7,368 nt of DNA from Frankiales bacterium (GCA_025965755.1 JAOPWI010000015.1:1-7368), one strand, 5' to 3'. Counted from the first letter of the stretch, positions 1 to 5,639 are shown. The notes: generated by a model not told the origin, from the letters alone. A program made the numbers and translations.

Positions 1-32
1 GCCGGCGCGCAGGCCGGCGCGCAGGCCGGCGC
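1..32. repeat. 12-bp tandem repeat, about 2.7 copies
   Basis: The unit GCCGGCGCGCAG occurs at 1-12 and 13-24, followed by the first eight bases of a third copy at 25-32. The copies are perfect, and the array may extend left of the window. It lies just past the stop codon of the methylthioadenosine phosphorylase gene. The 12-bp period keeps the reading frame of the possible downstream gene. Confidence 0.8.
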
Positions 33-36
33 TCAC
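1..36 (-). CDS. Possible N-terminus of next minus-strand gene (partial)
   Basis: On the minus strand a GTG at 36-34 overlaps the TGA stop of the methylthioadenosine phosphorylase gene (35-33) in a GTGA arrangement typical of translationally coupled actinobacterial genes. The frame stays open to the window edge and reads MSAGLRAGLRAG, the AGLR doublet coming from a 12-bp tandem repeat. Only 12 codons are visible, no clear Shine-Dalgarno sequence precedes the GTG, and no family can be recognised. It could equally be a chance opening in high-GC sequence. Its function is unknown. Confidence 0.3.
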   Translation of the reverse strand, partial: MSAGLRAGLRAG

Positions 37-839
37 GGCCGCTCGAGCAGCGGGTCCAGGCCGTCCAGCGCCGACCCGCAGGCGCAGTCGCGGCCGGTCG
101 GCAGGGCCTGCGCCACGTCGAGCAGCAGCGTCCGCAGCCGGGCGGTGTTGTCCGCGAAGACCCGGAAGACCTCCTCCTGGGTGACCGGCTCGCCGCCCGC
201 CACTCCGGCGTCGAGGTCGGTGACCAGCGCGACGGAGGTGTAGCAGAGCGCCAGCTCCCGGGCGAGGACCGCCTCCGGGTGGCCGGTCATGTTGACCAGC
301 GACCAGCCCTGGTCGGCGAACCACTGCGACTCCGCCCTCGTCGAGAACCGCGGACCCTCGATGACCACCACCGTGCCGCCGTCGGTCGCCGGCCAGCCGG
401 CCGCGGCCGCCCGGTCCAGCACCGTGGCCCGGCCGACCGGGCAGTACGGGTCGGCGAAGCTGACGTGCACCGCGCCCTGCTCGTGGAAGGTCTGCGCGCG
501 CCCCGAGGTGCGGTCCACCAGCTGGTCCGGCACGACCAGCGAGCCCGGGCCCAGGTCCGGCGTGAGCCCGCCGACCGCGCAGGGCGCCAGGACCTGGCGC
601 ACGCCGACGCTGCGCAGCGCCCAGAGGTTCGCCCGGTAGGGGATGCGGTGCGGGGGAAACCGGTGGTCCGCGCCGTGCCGCGGCACGAAGGCCACCGACC
701 GGTCGCCGATGTGGCCCAGCACCAGCGGGTCGCTCGGCGGGCCGTACGGGGTGTCGACCTCGACGGCGTGGGCGTCCTCGAGCAGGGCGTACAGCCCCGA
801 CCCTCCGATGACCCCGACCTCGGCCTGCTGCTGGTCCAC
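33..839 (-). CDS. mtnP: S-methyl-5'-thioadenosine phosphorylase (MTAP)
   Basis: A cytosolic purine-salvage enzyme of the PNP/MTAP phosphorylase family, 268 residues, the usual length. It phosphorolyses 5'-methylthioadenosine, the by-product of polyamine and other S-adenosylmethionine-dependent pathways, to adenine and methylthioribose-1-phosphate. Visible motifs are GGSGLY at residues 12-17, the phosphate-binding PRHG at 53-56 followed by HRIPYRANLWAL, EGPRFSTRAE at 161-170, and MTGHPEAVLAREL from 184. D208 and D210 in TDLDAG occupy the position where MTAPs contact the 6-amino group of adenine; inosine/guanosine-specific relatives usually have Asn there, so adenine specificity is inferred. 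A C-terminal CxC (C252, C254) resembles that of archaeal MTAP II. The start is GTG at 839, chosen because AGGAGG lies four bases upstream. The stop overlaps a possible next gene. A PNP-type specificity cannot be fully excluded. Confidence 0.93.
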   Translation of the reverse strand: MDQQQAEVGVIGGSGLYALLEDAHAVEVDTPYGPPSDPLVLGHIGDRSVAFVPRHGADHRFPPHRIPYRANLWALRSVGVRQVLAPCAVGGLTPDLGPGSLVVPDQLVDRTSGRAQTFHEQGAVHVSFADPYCPVGRATVLDRAAAAGWPATDGGTVVVIEGPRFSTRAESQWFADQGWSLVNMTGHPEAVLARELALCYTSVALVTDLDAGVAGGEPVTQEEVFRVFADNTARLRTLLLDVAQALPTGRDCACGSALDGLDPLLERP

Positions 840-843
840 GCGT

Positions 844-868
844 CCTCCTCGCTCCGGCGGCGACCCTA
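844..868 (-). promoter_or_regulatory. -10 box and ribosome binding site of the MTAP gene
   Basis: On the minus strand a strong Shine-Dalgarno AGGAGG (849-844) stands four bases before the GTG start. A -10-like TAGGGT (868-863) lies further upstream and would give a leader of about 17-18 nt. No convincing -35 is visible around 886-891. The ribosome binding site is solid; the promoter assignment is tentative. Confidence 0.45.
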
Positions 869-929
869 GGGCGCGGCGGCGCGCAGCGGGGCGGGCAGGT
901 GCGCTGTCCCCAGCTCGGGGGCGGGGGGT

Positions 930-945
930 TGACCGCGGACGGTCA
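930..945. terminator. Short hairpin behind the FmdB gene, weak terminator candidate
   Basis: TGACCG and CGGTCA form a 6-bp inverted repeat around a 4-nt loop, just downstream of the FmdB-family stop on the minus strand. There is no T-run on either strand, so it would be at best a non-canonical terminator. It partly overlaps the first copy of the 12-bp duplication at 937-960. Confidence 0.2.
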
Positions 946-960
946 GGCGGACGGTCAGGC
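937..960. repeat. Perfect 12-bp tandem duplication across the FmdB stop codon
   Basis: GGACGGTCAGGC occurs twice back to back (937-948 and 949-960). The second copy carries the FmdB stop (TGA at 957-955 on the minus strand). The first copy carries a second in-frame TGA at 945-943, giving two in-frame stops 12 nt apart. Confidence 0.85.
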
Positions 961-1323
961 GGAGGAGGCCGCGGGGGCCGACGTGCTGGGGGTGCTGGCG
1001 GGCGAAGACGCCGGCGCGGAGCCGGAGCTCGAGGAGTCCGACGAGCCCGAGCCCGAGCCCGAGGACGACGAGGAGCTCGAGGAACTCGAGGAGCTCGACG
1101 ACGAGGAGCCCGAGCTCGACGAGGCGGCAGCGCTGCTCTTGTCGGCCTTGCGGCTGTCGGTCTTGTAGAAGCCCGAACCCTTGAACACCACGCCGACGGC
1201 GCCGTAGACCTTGCGCAGCTTTCCGCCGCACTCGGGGCACTCGGTCAGTGCTGCGTCGCTGAACGACTGGACGGCTTCCAGCTCGTGCTGGCAGGCCGTG
1301 CAGGCGTACTGGTAGGTCGGCAC
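955..1323 (-). CDS. FmdB-family zinc-ribbon protein, Ruc-like redox chaperone candidate
   Basis: A 122-residue protein. Residues 1-55 form the FmdB-type putative zinc ribbon: PTYQYACTAC at the N-terminus and paired CxxC motifs (C8/C11 and C29/C32), followed by the usual FKGSGFYKTD. The remainder is a disordered tail made almost entirely of Ser, Gly, Ala and Pro, including 16 consecutive serines at 73-88. Known family fact: the M. tuberculosis homologue Rv0991c (Ruc) is an oxidation-activated chaperone working with Hsp70, with a similar unstructured C-terminus. A chaperone role here is inferred from this relationship and from the CIRCE operator upstream. The start is GTG at 1323, because AGGAG sits five bases upstream and homologues begin MPTY; the frame is open further upstream, but that part is not family-like and would cover the operator and promoter. 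The serine run uses four different codons, so it is not a simple microsatellite. It stands alone, convergent with nothing. Confidence 0.9.
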   Translation of the reverse strand: MPTYQYACTACQHELEAVQSFSDAALTECPECGGKLRKVYGAVGVVFKGSGFYKTDSRKADKSSAAASSSSGSSSSSSSSSSSSSSSSGSGSGSSDSSSSGSAPASSPASTPSTSAPAASSA

Positions 1324-1328
1324 GGTCA

Positions 1329-1333
1329 CTCCT
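1329..1333 (-). promoter_or_regulatory. Shine-Dalgarno site deciding the FmdB GTG start
   Basis: AGGAG on the minus strand is separated by TGACC (5 nt) from the GTG at 1323-1321. It fixes the start of the FmdB-family gene well inside the longer open frame that continues to 1437. Confidence 0.75.
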
Positions 1334-1334
1334 G

Positions 1335-1361
1335 TTGGCACTCGGGCGGGTCGAGTGCCAA
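1335..1361. promoter_or_regulatory. CIRCE operator (HrcA binding site)
   Basis: The perfect inverted repeat TTGGCACTC / GAGTGCCAA, with arms at 1335-1343 and 1353-1361, is separated by exactly nine bases. The CIRCE consensus is TTAGCACTC-N9-GAGTGCTAA, so each arm differs by one symmetrical change that preserves the palindrome. The site abuts the predicted -10 of the FmdB-family gene and covers its predicted transcription start, the expected position for a repressor. This predicts heat-shock control by HrcA together with groES/groEL. HrcA itself is not in the window. Confidence 0.85.
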
Positions 1362-1390
1362 AGGATACGACGGATCTCCACGGGAGGCAG
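1362..1390 (-). promoter_or_regulatory. Predicted promoter of the FmdB-family gene
   Basis: On the minus strand TATCCT (1367-1362) is a good -10 box. CTGCCT (1390-1385), a partial match to TTGACA, lies 17 bases further upstream. Transcription would begin around 1355-1356, inside the CIRCE operator, leaving a leader of about 32 nt that contains the Shine-Dalgarno site. Confidence 0.5.
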
Positions 1391-1391
1391 A

Positions 1392-1409
1392 TGGTTGCCA
1401 CGTCAACCA
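1392..1409. promoter_or_regulatory. Palindrome over the VOC-gene -35, operator candidate
   Basis: TGGTTG (1392-1397) and CAACCA (1404-1409) form a perfect 6-bp inverted repeat around a 6-base centre. The left arm overlaps the -35 TTGCCA of the VOC promoter and the right arm lies in the -35/-10 spacer. This placement suits a repressor of the VOC gene. No known regulator family is recognised, and a 6-bp palindrome may be chance. Confidence 0.35.
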
Positions 1410-1429
1410 CGCCGTCGTACGCTGGCGGC
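1395..1429 (+). promoter_or_regulatory. Leaderless promoter of the VOC gene
   Basis: TTGCCA (1395-1400), a 17-base spacer, TACGCT (1418-1423), then six bases to the ATG at 1430. With normal -10 to start spacing the transcript would begin at the A of the ATG. There is no Shine-Dalgarno sequence in front of the gene, which supports leaderless translation and selects this ATG over in-frame codons further upstream. Confidence 0.65.
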
Positions 1430-1945
1430 ATGGGCATCCACCGTCTGAACCACGCCGTCCTCTACGTCCGCGACGTGGCCCGCAGCGTCGCGTTCTACCG
1501 GGACGTCCTCGGCTTTCGCGTGACCCGCGAGCTGGGCACGGCCGCGGCCTTTCTGCAGGCGCCGGACTCGACCAACGACCACGACCTCGGGCTGTTCCAG
1601 GTGGGCGCGGACGCGGCCCCGAGCCCGGCCGGCCGGGGCGCGGTCGGCATGTACCACCTGGCCTGGGAGCTGAGCACCCTGGAGGAGCTGGAGCAGCACC
1701 GGCACCGGCTGGCCGAGGCCGGCGCGCTCGTCGGCGCCAGTGACCACGGCACCACCAAGAGCCTCTACGCGCAGGACCCCGACGGCCTGGAGTTCGAGAT
1801 CGTCTGGATCGTGCCCGCGGCGCTGCTCGACGAGGCCGCCGTGCAGGCCTCCGCGGGCCGCCCGCGCCCGCTCGAGCTGGCCAGGGAGATCCAGCGCTAC
1901 GGCGCGGGCACCCGCGGCGGCGTCGGGATCAGCGTTCCGGCCTAG
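1430..1945 (+). CDS. VOC-superfamily protein (extradiol-dioxygenase/glyoxalase-like)
   Basis: A 171-residue metalloprotein of the vicinal oxygen chelate fold. Two beta-alpha-beta-beta-beta modules are visible: residues 4-58 (HRLNHAVLYVRDVARSVAFYRDVLGF, then HDLGLFQV) and 74-127 (MYHLAWEL, then SLYAQDPDGLEFEIVW). Probable metal ligands are H8, H76 and E123, with H51 or D52 near the fourth position. The pattern and length resemble catechol 2,3-dioxygenase-like single-domain proteins, but the substrate cannot be deduced. A further 45 residues follow the second module. The ATG at 1430 sits exactly six bases after a TACGCT -10 box, pointing to leaderless translation. The gene is convergent with the downstream folate/carbonic anhydrase gene and shares its stop palindrome. 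In M. tuberculosis, as I recall it, no gene lies between the fmdB-type and folate genes, so this one looks inserted. Confidence 0.85.
   Translation: MGIHRLNHAVLYVRDVARSVAFYRDVLGFRVTRELGTAAAFLQAPDSTNDHDLGLFQVGADAAPSPAGRGAVGMYHLAWELSTLEELEQHRHRLAEAGALVGASDHGTTKSLYAQDPDGLEFEIVWIVPAALLDEAAVQASAGRPRPLELAREIQRYGAGTRGGVGISVPA
1942..1945. other. Shared palindromic stop of two convergent genes
   Basis: CTAG provides TAG (1943-1945) for the plus-strand VOC gene and TAG (1944-1942) for the minus-strand folate/carbonic anhydrase gene. The genes overlap tail to tail by four bases with no space for an intergenic terminator, so the transcripts must overlap or end inside the opposing gene. Confidence 0.9.
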
Positions 1946-3000
1946 TCGTCGACCCCGACGGCGACGTCCAGCCGGCCGGAGTGCACGTCGTAGACCGCGC
2001 CGATGACCGGCAGGCCGCTGGCGAGGTACGGCGAGCTGCGTACCCGCTGGACGTCGTGGCGCAGCACGGCCTGCTGGTCGCGGATGGTGTGGAAGTCCAC
2101 GCTGCGGCTGTCGATGCCGGTCTCCTCGGCGATGCGCCGGTGCACCTCGTCGTCGTCGGCCTTGGTCATGCCGCAGTCGGTGTGCGGCACGACCATCACC
2201 CGGTCCACGCCGAGCAGGTGGTGCGCCAGCACGAGGGAGCGCAGCACGTCGTCGGTCACGCGGGCGCCGGCGGTGCGCAGGATCTTGGCGTCGCCGGGCA
2301 GCAGCCCCAGCATGCGCAGCGGGTCGATGCGCGAGTCCATGCAGGTCACGACGGCGAGCCCGCGGGCCGCCCGGCCCTCGAGGCCCTCGTCGTGGAACTG
2401 CTGCTGGAAGAGCGCGTTGGCGGTCAGAACGTCGTCAAAGGAGCCCACCCGGTCATCGTGCCAGCCCAGCTGCACGAGCCCGCCGGCAGGCGTCACCGCA
2501 GCCCGGACCGGCACGTCGTGATCCTCGCGCGGCAGCGCGTCGAGCAGCTCGCCGTCGTACAGGCAGGCCACCGTGCGCGCGCTGGTGCGGGCCAGCGCGC
2601 GGTCGTAGGAACCACCGCCCCGGCCCAGCCGGGTGCCCGCCCGGTCGGCGGCCAGCGCGGGCACCAGCACCAGGTCGCAGTCGGCGAGGACGGCGGGTCC
2701 CTGGCGCGGGCCGCTGGGCTCGAGCAGGCCGTGCGGCCCGGGTACCAGCGGGCCGGTCGCCCAGTCGAGGTCGCCGTCGGGCAGCAGCACCGGCAGCAGC
2801 ACGTCGTCCCGCAGGGCGTTGAGCGCCGTCGTGGGCGGCTCGGTGCCGATCGAGACGTACGACGCGACCCGGCGGGCAGCCCGGACCAGCGGCTCGAGCG
2901 TGTCCGCCAGGGCGGCGCCGGCCCTGTGCCGGTCGGCCTCCGACCGCGCGTCGCGGGCCGCCTGCAGGACCCGGCGCGCGCGCTGCTTGTCGGCGGTCAC
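1942..3000 (-). CDS. Fusion: 5-formyltetrahydrofolate cyclo-ligase + beta-carbonic anhydrase
   Basis: One 352-residue frame holds two whole enzymes. Residues 1-180 are 5-formyltetrahydrofolate cyclo-ligase (5,10-methenyl-THF synthetase), which uses ATP to return 5-formyl-THF to the folate pool. Visible motifs are the N-terminal KQRARR, EPPT at 54-57, GTRLGRGGGSYDR at 122-134, and LPREDHDVPV followed by VTP at 156-171. Residues 185-352 are a beta-carbonic anhydrase resembling mycobacterial Rv1284: zinc ligands C220, H273 and C276 with the D222/R224 dyad in CMDSR, and the HTDCGM motif. It interconverts CO2 and bicarbonate. Each domain has about its normal stand-alone length, joined by only a few residues (HDDR). 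V185 is a GTG at 2448-2446 that could serve as an internal start, but no Shine-Dalgarno sequence precedes it. The start is GTG at 3000. In M. tuberculosis the cyclo-ligase (Rv0992c) stands alone. Both domains are clear; that they are made as one chain is inferred from the uninterrupted frame. Confidence 0.88.
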   Translation of the reverse strand: MTADKQRARRVLQAARDARSEADRHRAGAALADTLEPLVRAARRVASYVSIGTEPPTTALNALRDDVLLPVLLPDGDLDWATGPLVPGPHGLLEPSGPRQGPAVLADCDLVLVPALAADRAGTRLGRGGGSYDRALARTSARTVACLYDGELLDALPREDHDVPVRAAVTPAGGLVQLGWHDDRVGSFDDVLTANALFQQQFHDEGLEGRAARGLAVVTCMDSRIDPLRMLGLLPGDAKILRTAGARVTDDVLRSLVLAHHLLGVDRVMVVPHTDCGMTKADDDEVHRRIAEETGIDSRSVDFHTIRDQQAVLRHDVQRVRSSPYLASGLPVIGAVYDVHSGRLDVAVGVDD

Positions 3001-3007
3001 GCGGCCG

Positions 3008-3013
3008 AGTCTG
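3008..3013 (-). promoter_or_regulatory. Weak -10 candidate for the folate/carbonic anhydrase gene
   Basis: On the minus strand CAGACT lies seven bases before the GTG at 3000. It keeps the A and final T of a TANNNT box and would allow a leaderless transcript. No -35 and no Shine-Dalgarno sequence are seen. This is the best candidate in the 74-bp divergent gap, but it is weak. Confidence 0.25.
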
Positions 3014-3062
3014 CCGCCCGGACCGCCTGCGGGGACGTGAGCCTGCGCACACGGGCGGCGGC

Positions 3063-3074
3063 TAGGGTCCCGGC
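3063..3074 (+). promoter_or_regulatory. Leaderless -10 region of the galU operon
   Basis: TAGGGT (3063-3068) is followed by six bases and then the ATG at 3075, so transcription would start at or next to the initiation codon. No Shine-Dalgarno sequence stands before the ATG. A -35 around 3040-3045 is not recognisable. This is the only promoter-like element seen for the five-gene operon from galU to rimJ. Confidence 0.5.
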
Positions 3075-3959
3075 ATGCCTGCCCCGCGCCCCGTGACGAA
3101 GGCCGTGATCCCCGCCGCCGGCCTCGGCACCCGCTTCCTGCCGGCGACCAAGGCCTCGCCCAAGGAGATGCTCCCGGTCGTCGACAAGCCGGCCATCCAG
3201 TACGTCGTGGAGGAGGCCGTCCGGGCCGGCCTCGACGACGTGCTCATGGTGACCGGGCGCAACAAGCGGCCGCTCGAGGACCACTTCGACCGCAACGTCG
3301 AGCTGGAGCACGCCCTGCAGGAGAAGGGCGACCTGGCCAAGCTGGCGCTGGTCCACGAGGCGAGCCAGCTCGCGACGGTGCACTACGTGCGCCAGGGCGA
3401 CCCCAAGGGACTGGGCCACGCGGTGCTGGCCGCGGCGCAGCACGTCGGCGACGAGCCGTTCGCGGTGCTGCTCGGCGACGACCTGATCGACGAGCGCGAC
3501 CCGCTGCTCGAGCACATGATCGCGGTCCAGCAGCGGGAGGGCGGCAGCGTCGTCGCGCTCATGGAGGTGCCGATCGAGGCCATCTCGCTGTACGGGTGCG
3601 CGGCCATCGACGGCCCGCCGGGCGACGTCGTCCGCATCACCGGCCTGGTGGAGAAGCCCCCGGCCGACGAGGCGCCGAGCAACCTGGCGATCATCGGCCG
3701 CTACGTGCTCTCGCCCAGCGTCTTCGCCGTCCTGCGCCAGACGCCCCCCGGCCGAGGCGGCGAGATCCAGCTGACCGACGCCATTCAGGCGCTGATCGCC
3801 ACCGAGCCGGTGCACGGCGTCGTCTTCCGCGGCCGCCGCTACGACACCGGCGACCGGCTGGACTATCTCAAGGCCGTCATCCAGCTGGCTGCCGACCGCG
3901 ACGACCTCGGCCCGCTGCTGGTCGACTGGCTGCGTGGGTGGCTGACGACGCGTGGCTGA
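3075..3959 (+). CDS. galU: UTP--glucose-1-phosphate uridylyltransferase
   Basis: A cytosolic nucleotidyltransferase that makes UDP-glucose from UTP and glucose-1-phosphate, the activated sugar for trehalose, glycogen, cell-wall and exopolysaccharide synthesis. At 294 residues it is a standard GalU length. Visible motifs are the nucleotide-binding AAGLGTRFLPATKASPKEMLP at 14-34 (GLGTR with K26 and PKE), RQGDPKGLGHAV at 106-117, the metal-binding LLGDD at 132-136, VEKP at 192-195, and a YDTGDRLDYL segment near the C-terminus. The ATG at 3075 lies six bases after a TAGGGT -10 box. It is the first gene of the operon; its stop lies next to the start of glp. The neighbourhood galU-moeA/glp-rimJ is conserved in actinobacteria and does not by itself imply a shared pathway. 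Assignment is secure. Confidence 0.96.
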   Translation: MPAPRPVTKAVIPAAGLGTRFLPATKASPKEMLPVVDKPAIQYVVEEAVRAGLDDVLMVTGRNKRPLEDHFDRNVELEHALQEKGDLAKLALVHEASQLATVHYVRQGDPKGLGHAVLAAAQHVGDEPFAVLLGDDLIDERDPLLEHMIAVQQREGGSVVALMEVPIEAISLYGCAAIDGPPGDVVRITGLVEKPPADEAPSNLAIIGRYVLSPSVFAVLRQTPPGRGGEIQLTDAIQALIATEPVHGVVFRGRRYDTGDRLDYLKAVIQLAADRDDLGPLLVDWLRGWLTTRG

Positions 3960-3962
3960 GGA
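3958..3962 (+). promoter_or_regulatory. Ribosome binding site choosing the glp ATG start
   Basis: GAGGA, four bases before the ATG at 3967, overlaps the last two bases of the galU stop codon. The alternative GTG at 3952, which would overlap galU by 8 bp, has no Shine-Dalgarno sequence. The downstream ATG also gives the MGVDEHL beginning that fits the family better. Confidence 0.55.
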
Positions 3963-3966
3963 CCTC

Positions 3967-5171
3967 ATGGGGGTCGACGAGCACCTGGCGGACATCCTCT
4001 CGGTGGTCGGCCCGCTGAGCCCGCTGGACCTCGGGCTGCTCGACGCCCACGGCTGCGTGCTCGCCGAGGACGTCGTCGCGCCCGGCCCGCTGCCCAGCTT
4101 CGACAACAGCGGCATGGACGGCTACGCGGTGCGCGCCGCCGACGTGACCAGGCCCGGCACGGTGCTCCCGGTCGTCGGCGACGTGGCCGCCGGCCCGGCC
4201 AGCCCGCTCCGGGTGCAGCCGGGCCTGTGCGTCAGGATCATGACCGGCGCCGCCATGCCGGCCGGCGCGGACACCGTCGTCCCGGTCGAGCACACCGACG
4301 GGGGGGTCGCCTCGGTCCGCATCGACCGGGTGCCCGTCGTCGGGGCGTACGTCCGGCGGGTCGGCGAGGACGTGCAGGCCGGCGAGCTGGTGCTCGAGAA
4401 GGGCAGCTACCTGGGCGCGGCCCAGGTCGGCCTGGCCGCCGGCGTCGGCCGCTCGCGGGTGCTGGTGCGCCCCCGCCCCCGGGTCGTCGTGGTGTCCACC
4501 GGGAGCGAGCTGGTGGAGCCCGGCACGCCGCTCGGCCCGGGGCGCATTCCGGACAGCAACTCCCTGGCGCTGACCGCCGCGGCGCTCGAGGCCGGCGCGA
4601 TCGCCTACCGGGTCGGCATCGTCCCGGACGACCCGCGCAAGCTGCTCGACACGCTCGAGGACCAGCTCGTCCGGGCCGACGTGCTCGTGACCAGCGGCGG
4701 CGTCTCGGTCGGCGCGTACGACGTGGTCAAGGAGGTGCTCAGCCGGCTGGGCACCGTGCGCTTCAGCAAGGTGGCCATGCAGCCCGGCATGCCGCAGGGC
4801 TTCGGCACGATCGGCCCGGACTCCACCCCGGTGTTCGGCCTGCCGGGCAACCCGGTGAGCGCGCTGGTGTCGTTCGAGGTCTTCGTGCGCCCGGCGCTGC
4901 GCCGCATGCTCGGGGCCGAGCCGCTGTCCCGGCCGCAGGTCGCCGCCCGCACGACGGAGGAGCTGCGCTCGCCGAAGGGCAAGCGCACCTTCGTCCGGGT
5001 GCGGCTGGACGTGCGCGACAAGACGTACGCCGTCACGCCGGTCTCCGGGGCCGGCTCCCACCTGCTCGCCGGAATGGCCCGGGCGAACGCGCTCGCGATC
5101 GTGCCGGAGGACGTCGAGCGGGTGAACAAGGGCGAGCAGGTCCAGGTCATGCTGCTGGAGAGGCGGAGCCG

Positions 5172-5175
<4 letters not shown>
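3967..5175 (+). CDS. glp: Gephyrin-like molybdotransferase Glp (MoeA family)
   Basis: 402 residues from the preferred ATG (407 if the GTG at 3952 is used). MoeA enzymes insert molybdate into adenylylated molybdopterin; actinobacterial Glp in Corynebacterium glutamicum is a divisome protein that binds FtsZ and the membrane receptor GlpR. Visible here: FDNSGMDGYAVRA at 45-57 with D51, IMTGAAMPAGAD at 91-102 with T93, RRVGED with D135, STGSEL at 177-182 with E181, DD at 221-222, TSGGVSVGAYD at 242-252, and GLPGNPVSALVSFEVF at 291-306, followed by the C-terminal domain IV. In the QPGMPQGFG loop (272-280) the two lysines of the E. coli-type KPGKP loop are replaced by Q272 and M275, while K268 is kept. 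Its last bases form a GTGA overlap with moaC. Neighbouring moaC and mogA suggest a retained cofactor role; glpR downstream suggests the division role. Both may hold. Confidence 0.93.

Positions 5176-5626
<451 letters not shown>

Positions 5627-5639
<13 letters not shown>

Noticed and set aside
1041..1110. Repeated GAG-CTC-GAG pattern as a possible regulatory repeat
   Set aside because: It is explained by the coding of the serine run; the units are irregular and stay in frame with the protein.
899..1168. Plus-strand open frame of 89 codons encoding a strongly Asp/Glu-rich protein
   Set aside because: It is the antisense image of the serine-rich tail of the FmdB-family protein (TCG/TCC/AGC read backwards as Glu/Asp/Leu codons). 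It has no family signature, and the minus-strand gene is clearly real.
1355..1429. Upstream extension of the VOC protein from an earlier ATG
   Set aside because: The extension (MPKDTTDLHGRQ...) is unlike the family, begins inside the CIRCE arm and would cover the promoter. The ATG at 1430 has ideal leaderless spacing and gives a normal VOC N-terminus.
1324..1429. Riboswitch or small RNA in the divergent intergenic region
   Set aside because: The structure present is accounted for by the CIRCE palindrome, a Shine-Dalgarno site and two promoters; no known riboswitch core is visible.
1981..3096. 371-codon plus-strand open frame
   Set aside because: Antisense to the cyclo-ligase/carbonic anhydrase gene; the translation is His/Val/Arg-rich without motifs, as expected for a shadow frame in high-GC DNA.
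3877..5061. 394-codon minus-strand open frame
   Set aside because: Shadow of glp with Ala/His/Arg-rich composition and no recognisable domain.
4227..5171. Long plus-strand frame inside glp that later becomes moaC
   Set aside because: The part before 5172 is an Arg/Gly-rich out-of-frame reading of glp. Only the portion from the GTG at 5172 matches MoaC, so a large N-terminal extension or fusion is not supported.
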